A stretch of DNA of 64,000 nucleotides from Leucogyrophana mollusca. Its lineage: Eukaryota; Basidiomycota; Agaricomycetes; Boletales. Shown here in pieces: positions 31,705 to 44,157 of this stretch. Location of the stretch: positions 49,851-113,850 of the forward strand of contig MU266402.1 in assembly GCA_021014945.1 (NCBI GenBank). The letters are read 5' to 3'. Below the pieces are notes generated by a model. The model was not told where the DNA came from. It ran no database searches and saw only the letters and a list, made by a program, of their open reading frames with translations. Both the position numbers and the translations under genes were made by a program. Every line of letters begins with the position of its first letter. Within the stretch, counting starts at the first letter, position 1.

Positions 31705-34700
31705 ATGGCGACTGTCGAAAATGCTGACCCCCCACCAGAGCCCCAGGCAGTCCAAGAGGAATCTAATAGCGAGCCCGTAGTTGCAGACGAGCAGCCAAAG
31801 GACACAGATGCATCCGACGCCCAAGCACAAATTATAGCTTCTCTGCGTTCTCAAGTGACCGACCTATTCTCGCAAGTAACACAGCTAAACGGAAAGCTCG
31901 TCTCATCATACGACCGCGTATCCGACCTCGAAGATCAGCTCCACGAATCCGCGTCCTCCCTACGCAATGCCTCCGTGACAATATCCTCTCTCGAGCTCGA
32001 ACGTACTCACCACCTCGCTGCACTAAATACCGGGCTGCTTGTTGAGAAGGCGCATGTCACGGCAGAGCTCACGCGGCTGATGGAGCGTGCGACGGAGGAA
32101 GCGGCGCAGCGCGGTCAGGCGGAGTCTGCGAGACAGGATATCGAGAAGGATTTGGATGACTTGAGTGCGACACTCTTTGACCAGGCGAACACTATGGTGG
32201 CGGAGGCGCGACTGGGGCAGGCACGGAGTGAGCGGAAGGTGCGAGAAGCCGAAGATGCACTGAAAGGTGCGGAAGAGGCTGTCAAGGGCATGCAAACCCA
32301 GATGCAGGCGTTACAAGAGGAGAAAGAACGGGCAGAGAGGGAGGCGGATGAAGCTAGGGTCAGTATGGGCAAAGGGAAGTGGGTCGAACGAGGGAGAGAG
32401 GACGTGATCAGGAGAACAGAGTTGCGTCTTATGACTACGCACGTCCCATACGCCGAGTTCGTCGCGTTCATAACCCATCTGAGAGGCCTTAGGTCATCAC
32501 AACCGCAGCCTCCAGTAATATCGGGACTGCTCGTTCAGCCCTTCCTTGCGCGCCTTCTTACAGAAGACTCGTGCGTACCATTTGTTCTCATATACACGTC
32601 TTTCTCATAGGCATGTACAGCGAACCAACCGTCCGGCTTGACCTAGCCCCTTCACTGAACTGGCTGTCTCGGCGGTCCGTACTCGCTGCAATACACACCG
32701 GCATGCTCATAGTTGAGCCCATCGCGTTTACGTCACTCCTCCAAGAACTCCACCCACATGCCCAAGGGTCTCCTCCATCTGTTACCTGTGCCCTTTGTGG
32801 TACCGCAATCGTGCAAGCGCAGCCTACGCTGACAGCTGAAAAACCACCCAGCCACCCGCTAGCATCCCTTGCCCGCTCACGCAACAATTCGGGACACGTA
32901 AGCACAGGCTCGTGGTTCAAAAACCCCTTGTCGACTACAAATTTGCCTCTCACTTCCACGCCAGCAAATTCTGCGGCTCCAGAGCAGATCTACATATTCC
33001 GACTCTCTGCCCTTTCCTCTTCGTCAGCGCCGCACAACCCCCCACCAGCCGTTGTCACTTCTCCCTCCCAATCGCCGTCCAGCTCAAAGAGTGGGACTCG
33101 TCCACCAGCGCATCCCACTAATACGCGTGCTCAGCCAGCTCAAACGCCGCCCTATCCGTTGTGTACATCCAACTACTGCCTCCTCCGCTTGCGGAGTACA
33201 TGTTCCTTGTGGGCTTTCGTCCGCACAGGAATCGTCGAACGGGTGTGGGAGGAGGAAGTCGCGGCACAGCCTGCAGTGAAACTTTTGAATGGGAAGACGG
33301 AGGATGTTCAGGTCAACGGCGATAGGACAGCAACCACGCCAACACCCGACACACCACCGAAAGGCACATCTGCCTCCTCAGCCACACCCGAGAAGCCCCC
33401 CGTCCCCCCGCGTCGCCGGAGACTGTGGGAAATGGCCAGTGCGTTTGGAGAGAGGGCTGTGAGCTGGGGGAAGGAGGGTGCTGAAGGCGCAAAGGATAAA
33501 GACGCAAAAAAGCTTCCCGCTCCTCCACCTGCACACCCCTCCGCTCCACACCCCCATGCCGAACCTGCTGCCGAGTCTGCCCAAATGCCACCACCTCTTC
33601 CGAGGCGCAGCGAAGGCCGATCTCGTACGGAGGATGCACTTACCATCTCCACGCCAGAAACGAGCGCACCAGCGGAAACCCAGCCAGCCCCCGCACCAGC
33701 AATAGATCCTCAACCAGCCCGCGCGCCAGTAATAGAACCTCAATCCGCCCCACCACCAGAACTAGTCATGCCCCCCTCAGATCCCGTGAAGGACACCTCG
33801 CAAGAGTCCTTCTCCACACCAGTCGAGGAAATCACGTTTGCGCTTCCAAGTCCCATCACTACCGTCGACGCGACACAGCCCCCACTTTCGCCACATGCCA
33901 TCCCTCTCCCAACCTCTCCCCTCCCCCCGTCCCGAGTAGGCTCCCCAGACATCCAGCATGCTAATTCGTCGCGGCCTGGTTCCCCTGCTATTCGCGGTGC
34001 CTCTCCCCACAACCCTCATTCACGAACGGGTTCACCTATCCCTCGATCCAGAGCTGGTTCTCCCCTCCCCCACGGCTCGAAAATGGCCCTGTCCTCGTCC
34101 CGGGCGGGCTCGCCCATCCCGCGCGCTGGTTCGCCTGCTGCCCCTCCACTCCCGCGCCGAGCGGCTGCACGCCGTGCAGTTCCTGCTCCACCGGGAGCTG
34201 CCCCTGTGGTGGTTAGTGCCAATCCTGCGCCGGCTGGGTCTGCTACCCCCGACACTGTGCAACCCACGCCCCCACCTGACGCCGCTGCAACAACTACTGC
34301 TGAATCCGAAGGACCAAATGCGAAGATTCAAGAGGAAGGTGTAGCCAAGACCATCCCCGAAGGAACAGCTGAAACTGTGGGCGACAAAGCCAACGCCATT
34401 GAGGAGGAGCAGACACCATCATCGTCCCCAGAAATCAAAACAATTACTAATGGAAAGGACAAGGCGGACGACACCCCTGTCGAGCCATCAGCCACCTCAA
34501 CCGCAGACCGCCCATCCACCGAATCCCACATCCCTTCAGAGAGCCCCGCTCGCCCCTCGGACGACTCCACCCGGCCCGTTCCCCCCTCCATCGACTCCAA
34601 TCCTCGCGGATCGACGTCCGCGAGCTCGAAACGGTCGTCCAGCTCGGAAGGAGAGGCAGACGGATTCGCCAGCGATGCGACGTGGGAGGAACGGACATGG

Positions 34701-34760
34701 AAGGAGGTCGTGCGTTTAAAGGAGGCAATGTTTTGGGCCCGTGTCGGGGGCGTGCGGTAG
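31705..34760 (+). CDS. SEC2: Sec2-type Rab GEF with long Pro/Ser-rich tail
   Basis: Exons 31705-32570 and 32621-34760 give 1001 codons plus stop. The N-terminal coiled coil (about residues 40-225: LFSQVTQLNGKLVSSYDRVSD, then LERTHHLAALNTGLLVEK, KDLDDLSATLFDQANTMVA) is the Sec2 helical hairpin that exchanges GDP for GTP on the Rab Sec4. The middle holds a conserved region PYAEFVAFITHLR, VRLDLAPSLNWLSRRSV, a CxxC pair (CALCG), and YCLLRLRSTCSLWAFVRTGIVERVWEEE. The rest is disordered, with ARAGSPIPR-like repeats (33940-34150). Sec2 acts on secretory vesicles in polarised growth. Acceptor 32620 was chosen because it keeps the frame; the nearer AG at 32610 does not. The Pro/Ser stretch between IYIFRLSALSS and PPYPLCTSNYC could hold an unseen intron, but it stays open. 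Confidence 0.85.
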
Positions 34761-35389
34761 CGATCGATCTCTTCAGCAGTTCCGGTATTAAAACATCGAA
34801 GGCATACCACATGTAGATGATGTGCTGTATTCGCTGCATGTGGATAGCACTACGACTGTGTAGATTTATACCCTTGCATGTGCATGTGGACCGGACGTAG
34901 CTTTAGTTGACCAGTTGTAACTTGTGGATGACCCAGCTCACAGCCGATGGGCTCGATCAGGTGACTGAGAATTGGTATGGGTGGTTGCGACATGATGGGT
35001 TAAGCGGGGCCAGGGGATCGAGAAAGAACATATTTGACAAAGGGCTGACGGCCCTGAGGCACAGATAGACTGCTCTACTCCAAGGACGTGCAAAGCTGAC
35101 AAGAGGGAGAATACTGACAACAATGTCATGACAGAAAGCGACGTGGGTTCTGCCAGTAGGTCGCATTGTATGCTAGCGCCAGCAGAGCCGCGGCAATTTA
35201 GTGGCAAGAAGAGCTTCGTCGGACTTGTTTGAACTGCGTCAGAAAGTGAGATTATAGTGATAACGATAACAAGCACAAATGGATAGCGAAGGCGCATCGT
35301 TGTCTGATGATCATACACCCTTCTCCAGAGTAGAAACCACATACACCCTCGACACAACACCTCTTCCGATACAACACTAGTGATACACC
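34761..35389. other. Convergent intergenic, about 630 bp
   Basis: Between convergent SEC2 and the first MFS gene. Minus-strand frames here have no motif. No gene recognised. Confidence 0.5.
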
Positions 35390-38137
35390 TCAGGGTATAT
35401 ACCGGAAACCAGGTGCCTATGGTGCAGTGTAAGTCTCGAAGGTGTAAAGGAAAGTCAGGTAGCGACGCACTTTGTCAGCCAACACCGACGTATCGACTCG
35501 AGCGTTTTCTGCTGGTCGCCCATACAACTTGTCACGGCGGGCATTGTCGCGCTTGTAAGATATCTATGGAAAAGGAAAGGGCACGCGTGAGATGTTGCTC
35601 GAGGATGCCCGGAGGGATCAGGCGGCTTAGTCGCCGAAAGAGAGAACATAACAGCGAATCTGAACGCACCCAAAGGACGAGAGCACAGATCGTCGCAAAG
35701 GCTTCAAGCCCACACGAAACTAAGGATCAATTAGCATCTGCACCAACCCGTATTTTGAGCCTCAACCTACTTGCAAATCCACGGCTACAAACGCACAATG
35801 GGTCAGTCGAAAGCACAATGGTTTGGAGAGGAAGGTACACCGTACATGTATCGCGGCCCGTCGGTCGTCGGGTATATATGCGAACCCAGGATACTCCCGC
35901 ATTGGCCAATGGCCATAAACATCGGAATACCCGTTGCTTTCTTTGTCTCGGATCCAAGATTATGTGCGTCTGCAATGGTCACCCGCCCAATTAGCCTCCA
36001 AGCAGACGAGATATGCATGGATAGAACAAGCGCATGACTTACACCATGCAATAATAACACCAATCGCTGTATATGTACCGCTGCAGATACAGAAAACCGC
36101 AAAATACCGCACGTGAACGTTGTTTGGGACAACCAGCAGGAGGAGATAGCCGATCGCGCCGACGAAGCAAGCCCCGGCTGTGGCGATGCCGCGATTTTGG
36201 AGGCTGCGGGAGATGCGGAAATGAGTCCATATGAAAAGAGCAAAAAGCAACAAAAAGGAAACACGCACCGATCGGAAGTGTAGGAGGTGAGACAGAGGAC
36301 AATGGCCGCCACGGCGTAGGGCGGCACTGTGAGCAGCTGTGCGAGGGCGTTGGCTGGATATGGATAAGGTCAGCATGAATTCATAAGGAACTGGACCCAG
36401 TGGAAAGAGACGGGGGCGCAAAAAGTCGAGCCGATAGCATCCAACGTCTCATAAAAGGAGTCGAATAAAGACACCTACTATAGCCAAAAGTTTGGATAAT
36501 GGTGGGCAAGAACGCAGATATGGACGCGAGTGCACAGTTCACACCGAAGTAGATCACCCCACCAGTGTGTACCTGCGGTTCGGCGTGTTAGCGTTTATTT
36601 TGAGTAAAGCATCTACGAGGAAGGGCAGAGTTGGGATATCAAAATATAAACTCACCCGCCAATCCAAGAGTGCTGCAGTGATGTGTTCTATTCGGGGAAA
36701 CCTCATTGACCCTCAGTCCTAAAGAATTTCGTGGAGAGACTCACTCTTGTTGATAACAGCACCAGTATCTGCACTCGTGCTTCGATTTACCCGTTCCAAC
36801 GCGATTTCCCTCTCGCGCTCGTTGAAGAAGCGCGTTGACTCGGGGCGATTCGGGAGAAGGAAAAGTGTGACAACGCCCAGGAGGAACGCAGGTATGCCCT
36901 GGGGTGGCGTTGTCAGCGTCCCGTGTGTCTCAATCCAAGTTTAATTAGAGTGCTAAATCTAACTAGAGCCTAATGTTCGGATTGTCTTTCACGAGCGAAT
37001 GCAAAAGTGGAAGAGACAAAACATTGAACGCACCTCAATGATAAACAGCAGCCGCCAATTCTGTACGACTGAATGCGCGTTTTGCACGCCAAACGCGATG
37101 AGTCCGCCGAACGCCCCAGCGACGGCTGCGAAACCAAACCAGTAAGCCATCCGCAGGCCCATTTCAGTACGGGTGTAGAAGAAAGCTGTGAACAAAAGAG
37201 ACGTGGTGAGCGCTGAGTGCATACTGGGTGGAGACAGAATCCAGACGCACAGTAATAAAGGGGTATTGCGGGTCCAAAGGCGGCCTCAAAGGCTCCAAGA
37301 CCGATACGTGCAGTCATTAGTCCACCAAAGTTGAACGCTGAAGCCTGTTGGTAAACGTGAGTTCGGTCGCAGGGCGGTGGATTCACGAGGGGTCAGAGGA
37401 GTCACGAGTACGAAATAGAGATCATTTTCGAAGGGCGCAGGAAGCAAGAAAAGAAAAGACCCGCAATGAACGCAAGGGAGCCACAATAAACCTCCAGAAA
37501 ACGCGCCAATAATTCACAAGCTCCTCCCTACGCGAGGGACCCGTAACTCACCATCAACGTTGAGCAGACTGCCCAGCCAATGGCTGCGCCAGCCATCCAG
37601 TATGAAGGGGGGAAGAGCTTGGATATAACGGTTGCTGGTACTTGGCAGATGATCTACGGGCAAACAAACGCGAAGTGGGACGGAATAGATGGGAGGATAC
37701 ACAGCAGTAATTCACCAATAGGTGTGAGGGAGCCGAATAAAACAAATAAGCATGGTTAGTGCTTTACTGCGGAGGATGGTTTGAGGACTGGTTTACACAC
37801 ATAGGAAAAAAAGAACGCGGAGTTGACCCAGTCGAAGAGGACGCCCGTGGGGTCTCCCCCAAGTGTGTCCTGCGGCAGTCCTTGCAGTCGAGCATTTCCG
37901 AGGTTAGAGCGGTCGAGGTCTGTATTGCCATCAGCCAAGAAAAGAAGGTAAAGAATGTTACAAACAGGCAAAGAGATAGAGGAGGCAAGTAATGGGCAGA
38001 ATCCTCATATCGAGTTTACGCACAAGGCGCTTTTCTTCATCGCTCTTCACGAACGGTTCTTGTGAGGCCGAGTCATAAGTGGCCTCCTCTGCCTGCAACT
38101 TGTCATCTGTAAACGCGGGCTTTTCTTCGTCTGACAT
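35390..38137 (-). CDS. MFS transporter, ACS/Dal5 (anion:cation symporter) family, copy 1
   Basis: About ten exons on the minus strand. Starts MSDEEKPAFTDDK; a cytoplasmic N-terminus leads to EKRLVRKLDMRILP, then (across an intron) YLDRSNLGNARLQGLPQDT, the Dal5-family signature after TM1. Further TM blocks: AGAAIGWAVCSTLM, FGGLMTARIGLGAFEAAFGP, AFFYTRTEMGLRMAYWFGF, LLGVVTLFLLPNRPESTRF, GGVIYFGVNCALASISAFLP, then GACFVGAIGYLLLLVVPN, YFAVFCICSGTYTAIGVIIA and KATGIPMFMAIGQCGSILGS. The tail is ARVDTSVLADK, spliced to APGFRYIP and TGA at 35390. Substrates in the family include allantoate, nicotinate, biotin, pantothenate and other carboxylates; which one is unknown. A paralogue lies at 41021-43702. 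Plasma membrane, 12 TM expected. Confidence 0.85.
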
Positions 38138-39122
38138 AGTGGGTGCGTTAATCCTGCAGTGAGAACAGGATCGTACCCCCCAGATTTATTGTTGTTTAAG
38201 GCAACAAGTTGAGGTCACGAAGCCGCAGGGGATGACATCTTGATGTCAAACCTTTATATCTGTGCCTTGCATATTGTCCTTGTGATCACTGTGTCTCCAT
38301 TAGTGTGTGCCGGACTGTGGCCGTTCGCCGCTTTCGGTACCATCGCTAGTCCGGAATCTCGGCAATTGCGGCTCCTCTTCACCAGTCCTCACCTCCTTCG
38401 TCTCATACTCAAATTTCGCCTTTAACCCACCGATTGAGCAGAAGGGTTCACGCGACGGTGGATGGACTTTGGTGAGCTCATCATGGCGCAGAACTGAAGC
38501 CGTTTCGAAGCTTATTTTTGAGTCGCCGCCACTCGCCCGCCACATCACATGGAGCCGGCCTCGTAATTTGGTCACCGCGTCGACGGTGACTTACGGTCAG
38601 TTCATGGTACGGTGCTCATCCTGCCACCTCAGTGCCACCTCCTGCCACCCAGCGTTACTGGCGATACGGGGCAGGAAAGTTTGCCACGCTGTCTCTTGCT
38701 ATGGAGACAAGCAACCCCAGCGTGACCTCTCAGCTGCCACAAGAAGCCTGTCTCGGTTTCCATCGACAGCTTTCACCCGCCAGCTAGGGCGGCGTGCGGG
38801 ATTGGTCTTGGGGGTGGAGCATTACCAAGTGACCAAAAGTCGTCATCTACTTCATAGGGAGGTCCCTGGACTTCTGGATTGTCCCGTCAACGCTAAAGGT
38901 ATTCGATGAATCGACGGTGAGGCGCCCAGCGATCAACTGCCAACCAGTTAAGAACAGATTGCTTTGCCTAATGAAACTCGCCCGCCCTTTCAGCCGCTAC
39001 ACGAGAATTAATACTAGTAAGTAGTAGTACAACAAACGAGGGAACGATTTAGATGGTATACAGTTATGCTCTGCTTAGAACTCCAGAGTCAGTTTGGTTT
39101 TGGCACGCGGAATGCAAGCTCA
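38138..39122. other. Intergenic, about 1 kb
   Basis: A 200-codon plus-strand frame (38307-38909) has no recognisable motif and no partner exons. Otherwise the promoter of MFS copy 1 and the 3' flank of the gene at 39123. Confidence 0.4.
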
Positions 39123-40106
39123 TCAGATGCTACCTCCTTTTCGCATTGCCATCTTCTCTTGGAGACGTCCTTCCGTATTCGTAGCCGACTTTCCCGACTC
39201 GACATCCAAAGCACCTTCCTCCATGTCCGAATCTCTCTCTCCCTCTCTTGTGGTCAGGACCCTGTGCGCAGCAAGGCGGAGGCTCCACAAAGCAGAGACA
39301 AACACCAAGATCGCGAGGATAACGATGCACCACACTATTTCTCGGAAAGCGAAAGGAGTGGCGTGCCCATTCCTTCCTGCGAAAGGTGCGACATGGCTAA
39401 CCCCGCTCGCATGGGGTAAAGCCTCGCCCTCGTACAGGGGAATCCGCCCGCTCGGTACGTCACTGTCTTCTTTCGAAGAAACCAGCATCTTGTACACGAC
39501 TAACGAAACGAAGGAAAAGAACCCGCAAATGAATGCAAGAGCTGCTATGATGCCTTGTAACACAGGTCAATTTAGTATCCCGGAATGATCGCGAGGAACA
39601 GATGAGTAACTCACCGAAACTGGAGTACGATGAAGTCGCGTGACGGATGATAAGAATATGGAATGGTAGGGACAGAAAGAACGAGGGCCTACAGAGGAAG
39701 CTTCGGAGCATAGCCTGCTCGGATCTTCTGGTACAGAAGTTTGTCACGATGCGCATTATCCGGGGCGACACGTCGATAGACGAGCCAGCTGATGCTCATC
39801 CAAGAGCAGATCCAACTGAGGACAAAAACGCACGTCCCAATTGGGTATGCATAAGGCTGGATGTCGGAGAAGTACCGACCAGCGGTGTAAAGGACGAATC
39901 CGATGCTGCAGGAAGATGAGTAAGGTGGAGCAGGGGGTCTTAAAGCTGCTCACCAGAGATAGCTTAGGTCGCACAAGCTGTAGGTATGCATAAGGTGAGC
40001 ACTGTGTTCTTAGGCCCGGCCGCAAGGAGACTTACAACTCGGCGAGGAAGTGCCTTCGAGTGGTAGGAGGTCCCGAGCTCGGAGTTGAGTGAGAATAGGA
40101 CATCAT
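39123..40106 (-). CDS. Small multi-pass membrane protein, unrecognised
   Basis: Minus strand; ATG at 40106 (or the adjacent one at 40103), stop at 39123. Exons join as HFLAEF, LCDLSYLCIGFVLYTAGRYF, PYAYPIGTCVFVLSWICSWM, SISWLVYRRVAPDN, then after introns GIIAALAFICGFFSFVSLVVY and FREIVWCIVILAILVFVSAL, with a polar tail ending MRKGGSI. At least four hydrophobic spans of about 20 residues are visible. The second exon is short (about 24 nt), placed by splice sites and frame. I do not recognise a family; similar 4-TM proteins of unknown function are common in Agaricomycetes. It sits between two paralogous MFS genes with the same orientation. Confidence 0.6.
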
Positions 40107-41020
40107 GGTGGTTTGAGAGGAACAAAGGTGGGGCTGAGCGCTTCAACTGACATCGCACCGTAGTCTTGGTATACCTTATATGACCCTTCAAGGGAGGCCC
40201 AGATTTGAGACGGCCGAAAGGCGGGCCCGGGAGTATCATGAAAGGGCTTCTAAAGAAACCGAACTCAGTGGCTATGCGATAAGAATATCGTCGTTCAGAC
40301 TTCGGGCAGGACTGCTAAAATGGTTCTAGCGGTCCTTCCTTCACGGAGAGAGCTTCCACCGGCCATGACTACAGCCCTACCCGTCTCAGATACTCTGACG
40401 GTCCCCGCATCCTGTGCCAATCCACCCTTGCTGCACCACTTCAGTCTGAGTGAACTGACGAGATATGATAAATGGTGACGTGACTGCTATCGCAGCAAGC
40501 GATGGATAAGTGTTGTTCGTGCCCACGACGCGGTTATTGCGGCGGTATGGGGTGCATTGTAGCTAAAGATCTCGAGCCGCGTATATTTGCGAGACGTGAC
40601 GGCTGACATCATGATGTGCCAGTGTGTCGGGCTTCACGTGGTGAACGGGGCCATTGGACAGTCGTGTCACTGCTGAAACGTCGGAATTCACAGGCTGATC
40701 GACATCGTTAACCTAACGCATGGTCTGCAAGCATAGAATAGTTGGATTACAATGAACGGGATTGTCACGGACTGCTTGTGATATATCTGTCCTCGGTGCC
40801 TTCTCACTTGTGGCTATCGGGCTCCTCGAACAGCGAGCCAATCACATCCAGACCTTTCTCAATGCATCGTCTGTCATTGATTCTCAGGGAATATACCTAA
40901 ACGCTGGTGCAGCATGCCTGCTTGGCGCGGGTGCGATGTCTCTTTCCTGGTCCAATAGAGCTGAATGGATGTGTAAGAGCATGCATTTGTCCTTTTCGAT
41001 ACACCGTTTCTCATTGATCC
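40107..41020. other. Intergenic, 0.9 kb
   Basis: No gene. Near its right end it holds a second, diverged copy (about 40862-40915) of the 3' end of MFS copy 2. Otherwise nothing recognised. Confidence 0.5.
40862..40915 (-). repeat. Duplicated 3'-end fragment of the MFS gene
   Basis: Similar to 40982-41045 on the same strand. Both share ATGCAT near the start, then CATTGATYCTCA, GGGA-TATACCTAAA and CGCTGGTGC or TGCTGGTGC. In MFS copy 2 this segment encodes the last residues and 3' flank. The fragment suggests an earlier tandem copy or a local slip. Confidence 0.5.
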
Positions 41021-43702
41021 TCACGGGATATACCTAAATGCTGGTGCCTGTGAAACACAGATTAGCATTGTGGGGTGATGATCAAGCACTCGACACGGGG
41101 AGACAGAGAGGAAAGGACGGAATGGGACAAAATGGCTCACCTTATCGGCTAACACTGACGTATCAACACGGGCGTTTGGATCCGGCCGTCCGTGCAACAT
41201 GTCACGATATGCATTGTCGCGCTTGTAAGAAACCTGTGGATTGAATGGTCTGAATAATTGTATCAAAGGGATCGAGCATAGAAGGCTTAATTGATAAAGG
41301 GGACAAGAGAAAAACGTATGCAAACATCCACGTACCCAAAGAACGAGAGCGCAGATAGTCGCAAATGCTTCAAGGCCACACGAAACTATTACTCAATCAA
41401 TATCATCCCAATTTCAGCATTTAGGTACCTACTGGCAAATCCGCGACTGCATCATCACAACCGGTCAGTGTGCAACAGAAGGACGGGCCACCGCGACGCA
41501 CATATACCGCGGCCCATCCGTCGTCGGGAATATATGCGATCCGAGGATGCTCCCGCATTGCCCAATGGCCATGAACATCGGCAAGCCTGTCGCCTTCTTC
41601 GTCTCGGACCCCAAATTATGAGCATCTGAGACGGTCAAACATCCAGTAAGTCCATTGTTAACGATGTGTTGACAATAGGGCACAGTGGACTTCACGAAAA
41701 CGAAACGGGGCACTCACACCACGCAATAATAACCCCAATGGCAGTGTATGTCCCGCTGCAAATACAGAACACCGCAAAGTACCGCACCTGCACATTGTTT
41801 GGAACAACGAGCAGGAGGAGATACCCAATCGCGCCGACAAGACATGCGCCGGCAGTGGCGAGGCCACGATTTTGGAGGCTGTCGAGCCGGAAGTATAACC
41901 CCAGAGCACAGAAAATATTATGCACCCAGATAAGCCTCATAGCCCCATTCATGCAGCTGATACAAAAACACGAATCACGCACCGATCAGAAGTATAGGAA
42001 GTCAGACACAACACGGTCGCCGCCACCGCATAGGGGGGGACAGTAAGCAGCTGAGAGAGGGCGTTTGCTGGGTGATGTAGGTGAGCGCTTCGCCATTGGG
42101 CATTCAAGAAACATGGAGATTGTAAGCAAAACGCGATTTTTGGGGGTCGAACACGAACATCCATTGGAACGACAAGGATGGGAGGCACTTACTGTAGCCA
42201 AATGTCGCAATAATCGTCGGCAGGAACGCAGAGATAGATGCAAGGGCGCAGTTCGCACCGAAGTATATCATCCCACCTACGTGTACCTGAAAGGTGGCTT
42301 CAGCACAGGGCCGTACACGCTTCATGGGTTTGTTTGCAGGAGAGACATGGCCAGAGAAGAACATAGGGATATGATACATACTCGCCAGTCCAGGAGCGCC
42401 AAGGTAATGTGTTCTGGTGCGATCTCCGCCATTAATGTTCATGCCACACATACAATATCAAAGGCTCACTCTTGTTTATGACAGCCCCCACATCTCCACT
42501 CGTGCTCCGATTCATTCGCTCCAGCGCGAGTGCTCTCTCGCGCTCGGTAAAGAAGCGGGTTGACTCCGGGCGGTTCGGAAGAAGGAAGAGTGTAATAAAG
42601 CCTAGGAAGAAAACAGGTACACCCTGGGGACGCGAGTTAAGTGATAGATTGTATGTCAAGGAATGTCAAAATGAAGTACTACCCATCAACAAAAACTTCG
42701 GTTTAAAACGACGCACCTCTATGATGAATAACAGCCTCCAGTTCTGGATTGTTGCATGCACATTTTGCACCCCGAACGCGATGAGCCCCCCGAATGCACC
42801 CGCAACGGCTGCGAAGCCGAACCAGTAAGCCATTCGCAGACCCATCTCGGTGCGGGTATAAAAAAAGGCTGCGTTGATAACCACAGATTGAAGTGTTCAG
42901 CAAAGTTCTTCTTGAAATGAAGGGAGAAGACGCACAGAAGTAGAGTGGGATGGATGGTCCAAAGACCGCCTCGAAGACGCCGAGACCAATCCGTGCAGTC
43001 ATTAGGCCGCCGAAGTTGAATGCCGAAGCCTGTGGACGCAATTGCATCAGCATGTGTGTGAGGTATGTTTAATTTTCAAAAGATCGGGCCAGCAGGAAGT
43101 GCGAAAGTAACTTGAATGCGATCCCGTTGAAAATATAACGACAGACCAGTAGAACGAGGGCCGTGTTAATGAAGATATGGCACTCACCATTAGAGTCGAG
43201 CAGATGCCCCAGCCGATGGTGGAGAGGGCGATCCAATAGGAAGGGGGAAAGAGCTTAGAGAGGATCGTTGCGGGAACTTGGCAGATAATCTACAAAGGGA
43301 AGGCAAAGAAGTGATGAGCGGGAAGGAGGAGAAAGGTGCATTAACACGTTAACATTATCTGCTGGAAACACGCACATAGGAAAAGAAGAACACGGAGTTT
43401 ACCCATTCAAACAACACGCCTGTTGGGTCTCCTCCGAGTGTGTCTTGAGGCAGCCCTTGGAGACGGGCGTTTCCGAGGTTCGCCCGGTCGAGGTCTGAGT
43501 AATATGGTGTTCAGTAGAGGAAAGGGAGATGAAATCCTCACGAACACGCAAAAAGATAAAGGAGACAAGTGATCGGCAGAATCCTCATGTCGAGTTTGCG
43601 CACGAGGCGCTTTTCCTCGTCGATCTTCCAAGCCGAGTCATCTGAATCGACCTGCGACTTGTCTTCTGAAAGTGCAACAGCAAGTTTTTCTTCGTCTACC
43701 AT
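41021..43702 (-). CDS. MFS transporter, ACS/Dal5 family, copy 2
   Basis: Minus-strand paralogue of the gene at 35390-38137, with the same exon order. Start MVDEEKLAVALSEDK at 43702; then EKRLVRKLDMRILP, ANLGNARLQGLPQDTLGG, FGGLMTARIGLGVFEAVFGP, AFFYTRTEMGLRMAYWFGF, FLGFITLFLLPNRPESTRFF, GGMIYFGANCALASISAFLP, GACLVGAIGYLLLLVVPN and KATGLPMFMAIGQCGSILGS. The end is ARVDTSVLADK spliced to APAFRYIP and TGA at 41021. TM segments are nearly identical to copy 1; loops, introns and the N-terminus differ. Both copies look intact, which suggests retained, perhaps divergent substrate use. Confidence 0.85.
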
Positions 43703-44157
43703 CGCAAAAGGGGAGGCTCTGGAGCGAAAAGAAACAGCAGTGTTTACAAAGGGGGGGTATTTATGGGGCCATTCCGTCTGTCGAATCGATTTTCGGAATA
43801 GTGACAGCTTCTCCGCTATTCGCCACCACGGGCACCCGAGCTAGAGGTCCACATGAACCATCGCCCTTGTTCGGGATAGCTTCTCGCATAATCGATCGAT
43901 GGTATCTTCTCCGCCAGTTGGTCATTGGTGCCCAGGATATCTATGATCAAGTCATCGCAGCTGCCCATATCGGAACTTTGGGGTAACTTATAAAAAGGAG
44001 AAACATGCTGCCAGCGGAGAGGTTGAGCAACATAACATTATAAACACTGCACATGGAACCAGATGATATACCAAGAACGTGATAGGAGAGCAGAGGAACG
44101 TACAGAATAGTGGAAACAGTATCGTAGATCAAAGCGCAACCATAGTCGCAGGTTACT
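43703..44157. other. Intergenic, 450 bp
   Basis: Promoter of MFS copy 2 and the 3' flank of the ALY-like gene. No gene. Confidence 0.5.

Noticed and set aside
32571..32610. Sec2 intron ending at CTCATAG (32610)
   Set aside because: Shifts the frame; the AG at 32620 continues EPTVRLDLAPSLNW.
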